Positions 17,877 through 25,981 of a stretch of DNA of 64,000 nt are shown here, one piece after another; the first letter of the stretch is position 1, and every line of letters starts with the position of its first letter. The translations under genes and the position numbers were made by a program. Below the pieces are notes generated by a model. That model ran no database searches and was not told the origin of the DNA. It saw only the letters and a program-made list of their open reading frames with translations. Source of the DNA: a virus; the IMG/VR virus record IMGVR_UViG_3300037459_000160, positions 40,669 to 104,668 of that record. One strand, given 5' to 3'.

Positions 17877-18281
17877 ATGTTAAGCCGAATTCCTATAATT
17901 GGGCTTGCCCACCTTGTTAACATTACGCGAAAGCGAGACGTTGACGACGGGGCGGGCGGTATTGATGCCGGTGAGCCGCTTACGGTGTACGCCAATCAAC
18001 GGGGCCGCATTGCCGCGATGACCGATGAGGATGAGCAATTACGTTTTGGGAATGTAACCGGGCAGCGTTGGAGCGTGGTAATGATTTACTCGCCCGATAT
18101 TAAACGCCAAGACTTTTTGAGCCTTTCGCCGGCAAGTATTGAGGCACCTATTGATAGGTGCAACCCCGATAATGGCAAGGTTCAAGAGTACCGAATAAAT
18201 TACGTGAAAAAGCAGATTGACGACGGGGGAGCGATGCACCATACGAGTTTGGTTATTGAGCTTGAGGATCAAAACACGTAA
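17877..18281 (+). CDS. Head closure (head-tail joining) protein
   Basis: A 134-residue protein resembling the SPP1 gp16 / Phage_H_T_join family, which plugs the connector after packaging. Visible: an N-terminal NITRKRDVDDGAGG segment, VYANQRGRIAAMTDED, and a C-terminal strand YRINYVKKQID. Its place between adaptor and gp10-like gene is the standard one. The stop overlaps the next ATG by one base (taATG). Confidence 0.65.
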   Translation: MLSRIPIIGLAHLVNITRKRDVDDGAGGIDAGEPLTVYANQRGRIAAMTDEDEQLRFGNVTGQRWSVVMIYSPDIKRQDFLSLSPASIEAPIDRCNPDNGKVQEYRINYVKKQIDDGGAMHHTSLVIELEDQNT

Positions 18282-18787
18282 TGGCAAAATTAACGGTTCG
18301 GGTAAGCGGTCTCAGGAAAATAGACCAAAAGATTATTACTATGGTGAAAGTTGCCCCGGTACTTTCCGCCAAGGTAATGTTTACGTCTGCCCATCGGATA
18401 ACGATTCCGGCGATTAAAGCCCGGCTCAAGTCACAACGTAATGTGTTTCGCGGCGATCTAGTACAAAGGCAAGCGGCCCGAACGGGGATTGAGGGTGGGA
18501 AACCGTTCATTGAGATTGGAGCCCTTGGGGTACCTTACGGCCTCGCGGTTGAAAAGGGCCAAGGCCCGCACAAACCCAACTCAAAAAAGATTCTTGAATA
18601 CGCACGAAAGAAAATGGGATTGACCAAGGGAGCGTTCGCGGTTGCGGCAGCAATCATTAAGACGCTACAAACCACGGGATCAAGGCCCCACCCGTATTTG
18701 GTTCCGACTTGGTTAGTAACACGGGATGCCTTTTTCAAAGATTGGCTCGCCCGCATGAAAATACAGTTTAAGAAGTTGGGTATCTAA
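18281..18787 (+). CDS. HK97 gp10-like tail completion protein
   Basis: A 168-residue protein with the HK97 gp10-family pattern: an N-terminal VRVSGLRKIDQK strand-helix, a basic middle (AIKARLKSQRN), PYGLAVEKGQGPHKP, and a C-terminal PHPYLVPTW followed by a helix. Members sit at the head-tail interface and help tail joining. It lies between head-closure and tail-terminator candidates. Confidence 0.65.
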   Translation: MAKLTVRVSGLRKIDQKIITMVKVAPVLSAKVMFTSAHRITIPAIKARLKSQRNVFRGDLVQRQAARTGIEGGKPFIEIGALGVPYGLAVEKGQGPHKPNSKKILEYARKKMGLTKGAFAVAAAIIKTLQTTGSRPHPYLVPTWLVTRDAFFKDWLARMKIQFKKLGI

Positions 18788-18788
18788 A

Positions 18789-19289
18789 ATGGCCGAAGGC
18801 CAAGAAAATCTCAATCAAGCAATCGTTGAAAAGTTGCGGGCCGATACCGTCGCAACTATCGGCCTTGTTGCGTTGACAGGGCACGACCAAAGCAAGGCAG
18901 AGGGTTTCCGCATTGCACGACAAACACCCCCCGTTAAAAGCCGATTGCCGTTCTTAGGTGTTTCAATCTTTACAAGTATTCCGTTGATGGATTCGGACGT
19001 TTCGCAACTCCAACGAGCCCGCGTACATTTTCGTTGTTATGGGGCTAAGGAATTGCCAGCGATCAAACTAGCCGATAGAATGGAGCACTTGTTACACGGT
19101 AGGGCCGAGGATGTAAGCGTTGGAACGAATCGGGGTTATTATGATTTTTCCAACAGCGAAGTAAGTACACGAAGTACGAGATTTAAGAATCGAGATTTAC
19201 CGGATTTCGATGATGACGTTGATGCGTGGAACGTGCTCGTTGAGGCCGATTTGGTCTGGATTGATGAGCCCGGTTGCACGCAACCGTAA
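18789..19289 (+). CDS. Putative tail terminator protein
   Basis: A 166-residue protein in the position of the tail terminator (gpU-like), between the gp10-like and tail-tube genes. Features are an N-terminal helix (NLNQAIVEKLRADTVA), strands KSRLPFLGVSIFTS and RARVHFRCYG, and a C-terminal AWNVLVEADLVWI strand, the alpha/beta layout of terminator rings. Sequence similarity by eye is weak, so the call depends mostly on order. Confidence 0.55.
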   Translation: MAEGQENLNQAIVEKLRADTVATIGLVALTGHDQSKAEGFRIARQTPPVKSRLPFLGVSIFTSIPLMDSDVSQLQRARVHFRCYGAKELPAIKLADRMEHLLHGRAEDVSVGTNRGYYDFSNSEVSTRSTRFKNRDLPDFDDDVDAWNVLVEADLVWIDEPGCTQP

Positions 19290-19316
19290 CCCCGATTCAA
19301 GAGGGAGTGTATTTCT

Positions 19317-19814
19317 ATGGCTGGCAATGCCGACAATATTTTGATCGGTGCGGCCCAAGTGGACATTGACGGTACAGATGTCGGATTTACCAAGGGTGGT
19401 ACCACGGTTCGGTACGAGCCCGAGTTTATCGACGTTATGGCCGATCAAGCCGTTGGAGTGGTTCGCAAGGCGAGAAGTTTGGAGCGAATGTTTGTAACGA
19501 CGACTTTGCTTGAGGTGACCCTTGAGCAAATTCGTTTGTCATTCATGCAACCCGCAACGCATCTTGTGGGCGGGAGTGTGTTGACATTGGGTTACAACGA
19601 TTCGTGTTTTGTGGATGAGCTTGCCATTGTGCTAACGGGCCCCGGCCCCGGTACGGGCGGCTTGTGTGGTACCCGCGTTTGGACGTTCCCGAAATGTATT
19701 TCGTTCGGGACAAAAGAGGTTGCCATGACCCGCGAGGAAGAAACCTCATTTGAGGTTGAATTTGAAATCCTCAAGGACGCAAACGGCAACTTTGGTACCG
19801 TTGTTGACCAGTAG
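19317..19814 (+). CDS. Major tail (tube) protein
   Basis: A 165-residue protein with GAGGGAG upstream. Sequence such as ILIGAAQVDIDGTDVGFTKG, VRYEPEFIDVMAD and REEETSFEVEFEILKD is typical of small tail-tube proteins that stack as hexameric rings around the tape measure. It sits after the terminator-like gene and upstream of the chaperone/frameshift pair, as expected. Confidence 0.7.
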   Translation: MAGNADNILIGAAQVDIDGTDVGFTKGGTTVRYEPEFIDVMADQAVGVVRKARSLERMFVTTTLLEVTLEQIRLSFMQPATHLVGGSVLTLGYNDSCFVDELAIVLTGPGPGTGGLCGTRVWTFPKCISFGTKEVAMTREEETSFEVEFEILKDANGNFGTVVDQ

Positions 19815-19891
19815 CAAACCGTAAGGCGTTTACCCGCGTTTTGCGTTTTGTTCGTAATTTCATACCCGATGTAAAGGGGGTGGAAAATCTC

Positions 19892-20134
19892 ATGGCGAGT
19901 AGTGAGTTAGGGAGTGAGGTTTTGGCCGAACTTCAAACCAAGGGAATTGATACGCCCGAGGAGGTTGCCGATTTTCGGATACCCGGCGAAAGGCGAGACA
20001 ACGCAACCTCGCCAACGGCCGGGGATATGTTTGATGTACTCGGCAACATTCAAGACAATCGCGGGCAGTATTGGGTAAGCCGTAAACGGGTTCGCCATGA
20101 TGCCTTGCGATTGCAACTTGAAGGCCAATTGTAA
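19892..20134 (+). CDS. Small protein, function unknown
   Basis: An 80-residue protein. The ATG at 19892 follows AAGGGGGTGG; an in-frame ATG at 19841 would add 17 residues with no clear ribosome binding site. The N-terminal part (SSELGSEVLAELQTKGIDT) resembles a short helix-hairpin-helix-like segment; the C-terminus is basic. Lies between tail tube and a 16-bp site. Confidence 0.5.
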   Translation: MASSELGSEVLAELQTKGIDTPEEVADFRIPGERRDNATSPTAGDMFDVLGNIQDNRGQYWVSRKRVRHDALRLQLEGQL

Positions 20135-20145
20135 GTGGCCGGGTA

Positions 20146-20161
20146 GTGAACCCGGTTTCAC
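20146..20161 (-). promoter_or_regulatory. 16-bp near-palindromic site, copy 3
   Basis: GTGAACCCGGTTTCAC between the stop at 20134 and the ATG at 20205. It is followed by a T-rich stretch (TTGTTTTCGTTTTTTGG), compatible with a weak terminator. Confidence 0.7.
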
Positions 20162-20204
20162 TTGTTTTCGTTTTTTGGTCCCAAAATTCAAGGGAGTTTA
20201 AGCA

Positions 20205-20573
20205 ATGGGACAAACTTTCGCGGATAAAGAATGCTCTTGGGGCGATTTTACCGTAGGGCGTAGCAACCCCTCGGGTACCGTCGTCCGGTTTACGGCCGTT
20301 GACCCATGCAATTTGTTGACCACTTCCAAGACCGTTCGCATGGTGTTGGCCGATGCTATCGACCAATTTATTGCGGATGAACGTGCGGATTTGGACGCAA
20401 ACGGCGATTCCATCGTTAAGGGTTCCGATGAGTTTCCGGGTTCCGGCGACGGTTTTTCTGTCGTTGACTGGAACTTTGACGGCAAGTTTGCGGACATTGA
20501 TTTGACTTCGTTTGCCAACATTGACACCTCAACTGACATTACCGTTGAAACACCTTACGCCGACGTGATCTAA
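20205..20573 (+). CDS. Tail-module protein, function unknown
   Basis: A 122-residue acidic protein with two Cys near each end of the first third (DKECSWGDF, VDPCNLLTT) and Asp/Gly/Ser-rich sequence at the C-terminus. GGGAG upstream of the ATG. It lies between the tail tube and the assembly chaperones; no family recognised. Confidence 0.45.
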   Translation: MGQTFADKECSWGDFTVGRSNPSGTVVRFTAVDPCNLLTTSKTVRMVLADAIDQFIADERADLDANGDSIVKGSDEFPGSGDGFSVVDWNFDGKFADIDLTSFANIDTSTDITVETPYADVI

Positions 20574-20620
20574 ACGCCGGCAGCGGGTGAATTGAGTACG
20601 AAGTACAGGAACGGAAAGCA

Positions 20621-20950
20621 ATGGAAAACGAAACCACAACGGAAATCCGCGAGCCGGCCGAGCCGGTACTTTTCCGAACCAAGGATTTGAACCAAGCGGC
20701 TTATTTTTGGTGCCTTCCCGGTGCCGATATGTACGAAATTGAGGGGGATTCTAAGCACCACGCAAATACGGTTTTGTACTTTAAGTTTCGTTTGTCGGAA
20801 ACTACCGAGGCTCAACTTAAAACGCATTTGTTTGATTATGCAAACGAGCGTTGTAAAGTGGAGCCTCAAGCTTATGTTCGGAAGCAGAATAATGTGCGTG
20901 ATTTGTTACACGCGAATTTGCGGAAAATCAAGGCGGAACGCGAAGGATAG
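20621..20950 (+). CDS. Small DUF5659-like protein
   Basis: A 109-residue protein with pattern LFRTKDLNQAAYFW, ANTVLYFKFRLSE and HLFDYANERC, resembling the small phage/prophage family annotated as DUF5659 (function unknown). Placed directly before the tail chaperone gene. Confidence 0.45.
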   Translation: MENETTTEIREPAEPVLFRTKDLNQAAYFWCLPGADMYEIEGDSKHHANTVLYFKFRLSETTEAQLKTHLFDYANERCKVEPQAYVRKQNNVRDLLHANLRKIKAEREG

Positions 20951-20958
20951 AAACGAAA

Positions 20959-21402
20959 ATGGAAACGCAAACGAAAACTACGGAGTCGGAACGCCAACTA
21001 AATCTCGGAATTCCGGTTACTCTCAAAAAGCTCGGCGATGTTCACGTTAAGGAATTGGGCCTTGAGGACATTGTTAAGTGTGCGAAAGAGCTTGCCACGT
21101 TGGTAAGTGTTATTGACTTTGGCAAAAAGATTGATGGGGGCGAAATGCTCGCCATTATCATGTCAGAGCCCGCGACCCTCCAAGCCCTCAAAGTTTTTGC
21201 GGCAGCCTCTTGCGATCGACAACCCGGCGATTTTGACAACATGGGCCCGGCCGATTGGTTGCGGATTGCGATTGCGGTTAAAGAGGTAAACGATTGGGAG
21301 GAACTTGCCGAACTTTTTCGTCAAACGGGCCTCGCCGAAAAAATGTTCTCGGCGGTTCAAGCGAAAAAGACCAAGGCCCCGCCGATACTATCGCAAACCT
21401 AG
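20959..21402 (+). CDS. Tail assembly chaperone, short form (gpG-like)
   Basis: A 147-residue protein in the position of lambda gpG, just before the tape measure. Sequence VTLKKLGDVHVKELGLEDIV and the helical ADWLRIAIAVKEVNDWEEL are compatible with tail chaperones, which wrap the tape measure protein during tail assembly. The next frame (-1) overlaps its 3' end without a good start, which is the standard sign of the G/GT frameshift. Confidence 0.65.
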   Translation: METQTKTTESERQLNLGIPVTLKKLGDVHVKELGLEDIVKCAKELATLVSVIDFGKKIDGGEMLAIIMSEPATLQALKVFAAASCDRQPGDFDNMGPADWLRIAIAVKEVNDWEELAELFRQTGLAEKMFSAVQAKKTKAPPILSQT

Positions 21403-21680
21403 TAGACCAATTTGCGGGCGAATATGGTTGGACAACGGAGCAAGTTGTTAGGCACACTTACCACCAACTCAAAATGCTCGCCCGGCAAATTAGTTTGCGA
21501 AAATACGACGACCGGCGAGTATTTGCAGACTCGATGCGAGTTGCCGCTAATGGGGATCGAAGCCAATTTGAGAAATATATTGATTCGTTAAAGCCCGAGG
21601 GATTGGACGAACGGACGAAAACGGAAACCTCGGGGGGTATGAATATCCCACAAGGTTTTGTGGTTACGGAGGATTTTTGA
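20959..21680 (+). CDS. Tail assembly chaperone, frameshifted long form (gpGT-like)
   Basis: The -1 frame is open through the end of the short form and on to 21680, adding about 103 residues (starting DQGPADTIANLVDQFAGEYG). A candidate slippery heptamer GAAAAAG (zero frame G-AAA-AAG) is at 21363-21369; slipping there joins ..VQAKK to DQGPAD.. and gives about 240 residues. In lambda-like phages the fusion is made at a few percent and bridges the chaperone to the tube protein. The heptamer is not the classical X-XXY-YYZ optimum, so the exact slip site is tentative. Confidence 0.6.
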
Positions 21681-21684
21681 ACCG

Positions 21685-24600
21685 ATGGCAACGCTAGGTG
21701 AGGCCGTAATTAAGGTAATTGCGGACCTTAGCAATTTTACGGCCAACATGAACAAAGCCGGGGCCCAAATGAAGGCTTTCGGCCAAGGCGTTCAAAAAGT
21801 TGGCTCAAGCCTAACGGCGGTGGGGGTAGCGGCGGCAACAGCCGGGGCGGCCCTACTTGCAATGTGGGCCCCCGCTATCATTGCCGGGGCTCAATTCGAG
21901 CAATCAATGGCGGGTGTAAAAGCCGTCATGGGCGATTTGCAATCCGGCACCGAGCTTGCAACTCAAAACTTTGAAAGGTTAAACGAGAAAGCCAAGGAAC
22001 TAGGTTCAACAACCAAATTTTCGGCCTCACAAGTTGCCGAGGCGATGGAATTTTTGGGTCTTGCGGGATTTACAACGGAACAAGCCTTAACCGGCGTTGG
22101 TGATGTTCTTGCCCTTGCCTCGGCGGGGGCTTTGGATCTTGCCCGAGCCTCGGATATTGCTTCGGATTCAATGTCCGCCTTTGGATTAACGGCCGCCGAT
22201 ATTGGGCGAGTGGCCGACGTATTCGCGGCAGCGGCAGCGGCATCGAATACAAGCGTTGAGCAACTTTCCGAGGCGATGAAATTTGGTGCCCCCGTTGCGG
22301 CCGGGTTCGGCCAATCCATTGAGGAAACAGCGGCGGCAATGGGTATCCTTGCCAATCAAGGCATTAAGGGCTCGGCGGCCGGAACGGCAATCGGCCAAGT
22401 GTTTGCAAACCTTGCCTCACGTATGGAAAATGCCGATGAGGTATTAAGGCAATACGGTTCATCGTTTGACGCGGTTGACCCAAGCATACGGAGCCTCTCG
22501 GAAATCGTTGACGAATTCCGACGCATTAACATTGATGCGGCCGATTCGATGAATATTTTAGGTATCCGGGGCGGCCGGGCTATGCTTGCGTTACAAAACG
22601 CCAGCAAAACCGAACTAGGGGCCGTGCGGGATGCCATTAACGGAGCGGCCGGGGCAGCCGAGCGAATGGCGGCCATCCGGTTTGATACGGTTCAAGGAAA
22701 CTTTATTGCATTCAAGTCGGCGGTTGAGGGGCTCCAAGTTTCCGTATTTGAATCAATCGCCCCCGTACTTCGCGAGGTTATCAAAACTTCAACCGAAGTT
22801 GTAAACCGAATCAAAGCATGGGTTGAGGCCAATCAACCTCTCGTACAACAGATTTTCAAAATTACCACGGGGATCGGTAGTTTCTTGCTTGCCCTTGGGC
22901 TCATTCTCATACCCCTCGGGTTCATCATTACGCAAGTGGGGGCGGTAATTGCAACGCTTGGGGCGTTGGCGGCTCAAGTAACCGTCGTTGGGGCAGCAAT
23001 TGCGGCCGGAATCGGGGCGGTTGCTATCCCGATTATTGCGGCCTTTATCGCCAATTGGGATAAGCTCGCTAAGGCGTTTAACGCATTATGGATTGGCATT
23101 ATTAAGCCCGTTATTGATGGGTTGAGGGAGGGGTTCGCCTCGGCGTGGAACGATTTCCTCAAGCCGGCATTTGATGCGTTAAAAACCGCAATCGGTGAGT
23201 TGATTGATATTTGGGTTGATCTTTTTGGAGTCCTTGGGGAAGGCGAGAGTATTTGGAAAAACCTTGCAAATATTCTTGCTCAAGTGCTTGTGTTTGCGAT
23301 TTCAGCGGTACTCGTTGTAATTCGGGCTTTGGTGGAAATTGGCAAGGTTGCGTCTCAAATTTACGTGGCCCTCGCCGATGTAATGATTGCGGCAGCCCGA
23401 GCAATGGGTTTCATTTCTAAAGAGACCAAAACACTAACCGAAGCCCAAGAGGATCAAGCAAAGCAACTCGCCGAGTTTGAAAAGGGCGTAAAAGGCGTTG
23501 CCGATGGTTTCCGCAACAAGGCGAACGCGGCCAAACTCGCCCAAGCTGAGGATCAAAAAGCAATTCAATTGCTTGAAAAACAAGACAAGCTCGGGGGAAC
23601 CCAACTCAATCAACTTAAGAAATTGCAAGAGGCCGGCCGAGGCGGGGTGGCTACGATTAAAGAAAGGCTCGCGGTTCGCGAGCAGGAAATTGTCTTACTT
23701 GACCGATTGATTGCCAAAGGTAAAGAAGCCGGGGCCGATGTTGATTTTGAAATAAAGACCCGCGAGAAAATACTTGCCGAACGCGATAAAGAGCTTAAGT
23801 TACTTGAGCGAATCGGAGCAGTTGAGCAAAAGTTTGGGGGCGGGGCAGCCGGCCGCGAGAAAGAAAAAACCCGACTTGAGGAAGTAAACAAAGCCCTCAA
23901 AGAACGCGAAAGCGTTTTGATTGATCAAATTGAGCGAGAGGTTGACGCGGGCCGGGCAGCCGGGAAATTTCGCGAGGAGTTGGCCAAACTCCAACAACAG
24001 TTACAAGACAACCAAGCGGCCGTGCGGAGCCTCAACGACATTGAGAAAAACTTTGGGGATCAACAATTAACAAACGCGGCAGCGACCGGGGCCCGGCTTG
24101 AGCAACTTGCCAAAGAAAAAGAAATCCGCAAAGCGGCGGCCGATGCCGAGAAAGCCCAATCAGCAACCCGCCAAAAGATTGATGAGATACGAAAGGGTAT
24201 TGAGGCGGCCCGAGCCGCGAGCCTTAAAAACGAATTGACGCAAATTGAAGATACGCGGATTGCTAGTCAAAACCTTATACAGACTAGGCGGGATGAGGTT
24301 GCGGCAATACAGGCTCAAGATAGGATGCTAGGCAAGCATAATGAGCTTTTGGAGAAAGAGCGGATTGAGCTTGACGGGTTGAGCAAGGCGATTGACCAAA
24401 ACGCGGCCAAGCAACAAGAGGCCGCGAGGGCTCGCTTGTCTGAGGGCCGTGAGGATACGTTACGCACGTTAAAGATTCAACAAGCCGAGCGGAACAAGGA
24501 CGCGGTTGGGGCCGAGCGGTTGCGGCTCCAAAAGGAAAAGGAAAACTTTGAAAAGCATTTGGATGAGGTTTTCCAACTTGACGGGAAAAACAACGAACGC

Positions 24601-25572
24601 ATTTTGAAGCAACGAAGCGAGGCCATTGATCTATTCAACCGCGAGCAACGGGCCAAGTTGGGCGAGGCGTTTAAGCAACAGGATAAGGGCCAAATCGTAC
24701 AAGTTGCCGAACGTGAGGCCGATCTTGAGGGCAAAATACTTGATAAGCTAGTTGGGCAAGTAAAGAACGTTCAACAACTTTTTCAGTTGTACACGGCGAT
24801 TGCGATTATCCGAAACGTACAAGAGCAACGAGCAATTCAAGCCGCCGAAAGGGCAGCGGCAGCCGAGCAACGATTGGCCCGGTTCCAAGAACGCCGAGGC
24901 CGACAAGCGGGAGCCAACCCGGTACTTGACCAGCAAATTGCAAAGGCCGAGCGAACCGTAAAATTGTTGGATGCAATTGCGGGTAAGCGGGCGGGCGAGG
25001 CTCAACTTGGCGACGTTGCGGCCAATCAAGCTATTCAAGAACTAGAAGTGTTACGCCAAAAGCTATTTAAGATTCGGGAAGCAATTGCAGAATTACGCGG
25101 TCAAATTCGCCAGGAACTAGATAACGTTGCCCTTGATTTTGCAGCGGCTCCCCAATTGTGGGTTGATGCGTTTATTGGGGCATGGGCAGCGGCAGCCCAA
25201 CAGATCGTTGCCGAGGTATTGGCGACGATGGCCCAAGTTAAAGACGCAATGGACCCGACTTTACGGCAATCGCCGAGCCTTGTTGATGTTTGGGGAAAGA
25301 ACGTTGATACGGTCAAACAAGGCATCGCTCGGATGGGCCAAGCGATCCAACAGAATACGCCCCGCCTGAGTGCCCTCAATGCCTCACAAGCGGGCGTTGC
25401 GGCTCCCGTGGGTCTTTCGGCCGGTGGATTCACGGGGGCCGTACAGCCCCGCGAGAACAACGACAATCGGCGTATTGATATGCAGATTTCAAACAACGTT
25501 GATGGCGACAACCTACAAAGGATCATTGCACAAGGCATTGGCCGGGCAAACATGCTCGGCGGTTCAATATAG
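21685..25572 (+). CDS. Tape measure protein
   Basis: A 1295-residue protein; MATLGEAVIKVIADLSNF is the expected N-terminus and has GGAGG upstream, so the in-frame ATG at 21658 is not used. Residues about 70-300 form the TP901-type tape-measure domain (LGSTTKFSASQVAEAMEFLG, NTSVEQLSEAMKFGAPVAAG, GIKGSAAGTAIGQVF). A hydrophobic stretch with several potential membrane helices follows (about 395-590), then very long coiled coil to about residue 1150. By the usual ~0.15 nm per residue rule the tail would be roughly 190 nm. Confidence 0.9.
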   Translation: MATLGEAVIKVIADLSNFTANMNKAGAQMKAFGQGVQKVGSSLTAVGVAAATAGAALLAMWAPAIIAGAQFEQSMAGVKAVMGDLQSGTELATQNFERLNEKAKELGSTTKFSASQVAEAMEFLGLAGFTTEQALTGVGDVLALASAGALDLARASDIASDSMSAFGLTAADIGRVADVFAAAAAASNTSVEQLSEAMKFGAPVAAGFGQSIEETAAAMGILANQGIKGSAAGTAIGQVFANLASRMENADEVLRQYGSSFDAVDPSIRSLSEIVDEFRRINIDAADSMNILGIRGGRAMLALQNASKTELGAVRDAINGAAGAAERMAAIRFDTVQGNFIAFKSAVEGLQVSVFESIAPVLREVIKTSTEVVNRIKAWVEANQPLVQQIFKITTGIGSFLLALGLILIPLGFIITQVGAVIATLGALAAQVTVVGAAIAAGIGAVAIPIIAAFIANWDKLAKAFNALWIGIIKPVIDGLREGFASAWNDFLKPAFDALKTAIGELIDIWVDLFGVLGEGESIWKNLANILAQVLVFAISAVLVVIRALVEIGKVASQIYVALADVMIAAARAMGFISKETKTLTEAQEDQAKQLAEFEKGVKGVADGFRNKANAAKLAQAEDQKAIQLLEKQDKLGGTQLNQLKKLQEAGRGGVATIKERLAVREQEIVLLDRLIAKGKEAGADVDFEIKTREKILAERDKELKLLERIGAVEQKFGGGAAGREKEKTRLEEVNKALKERESVLIDQIEREVDAGRAAGKFREELAKLQQQLQDNQAAVRSLNDIEKNFGDQQLTNAAATGARLEQLAKEKEIRKAAADAEKAQSATRQKIDEIRKGIEAARAASLKNELTQIEDTRIASQNLIQTRRDEVAAIQAQDRMLGKHNELLEKERIELDGLSKAIDQNAAKQQEAARARLSEGREDTLRTLKIQQAERNKDAVGAERLRLQKEKENFEKHLDEVFQLDGKNNERILKQRSEAIDLFNREQRAKLGEAFKQQDKGQIVQVAEREADLEGKILDKLVGQVKNVQQLFQLYTAIAIIRNVQEQRAIQAAERAAAAEQRLARFQERRGRQAGANPVLDQQIAKAERTVKLLDAIAGKRAGEAQLGDVAANQAIQELEVLRQKLFKIREAIAELRGQIRQELDNVALDFAAAPQLWVDAFIGAWAAAAQQIVAEVLATMAQVKDAMDPTLRQSPSLVDVWGKNVDTVKQGIARMGQAIQQNTPRLSALNASQAGVAAPVGLSAGGFTGAVQPRENNDNRRIDMQISNNVDGDNLQRIIAQGIGRANMLGGSI

Positions 25573-25582
25573 GCGGCCAAAG

Positions 25583-25969
25583 ATGGCAATCGTAATCGCA
25601 ACCCTTGACGGTAATAATTTGCCAACGCAATTCTCGTATCAACCGTACAGCCCCCGAAAGCGGGTGAGTGTTACGGGCACGGCCGGGGCTGTAATCACAC
25701 AAGCGGCAACCCCGGTAATCGTTCACGGGGATTCTACAGTTTCTTGGCAATGTCCTACGTGTTTTCCCTTTGAATATATGACGTTTCGTAATTTGTTTGA
25801 AGTTGCCGATTTGACTTTGTACACATTTACGGGATATTGGGGTGAGGTTTACGAGGTACGCTTTTCCGCGTTTGACCCGCCGAGCGTACGAGGCAGATTG
25901 TTCGATTTAAGCGGGCAATTTGTTGTGGTTTGCGTTACAACTGAAATTAACGCGGCATGTTCAAGCTAG
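25583..25969 (+). CDS. Tail tip protein, function unknown
   Basis: A 128-residue protein; the ATG at 25583 follows the tape measure stop. It is beta-rich with a C-x-x-C (WQCPTCFPFEYM) and a further Cys near each end of the C-terminal strand pair (VVVCVTTEI.., NAAC). Location directly after the tape measure suggests a distal tail or minor tail protein. No family could be confirmed. Confidence 0.5.
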   Translation: MAIVIATLDGNNLPTQFSYQPYSPRKRVSVTGTAGAVITQAATPVIVHGDSTVSWQCPTCFPFEYMTFRNLFEVADLTLYTFTGYWGEVYEVRFSAFDPPSVRGRLFDLSGQFVVVCVTTEINAACSS

Positions 25970-25981
25970 GCGGGGTATTCA

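Noticed and set aside
25370-25582. Upstream extension of the gene at 25583
   Set aside because: It lies inside the tape measure gene in another frame; ATG 25583 follows the stop.
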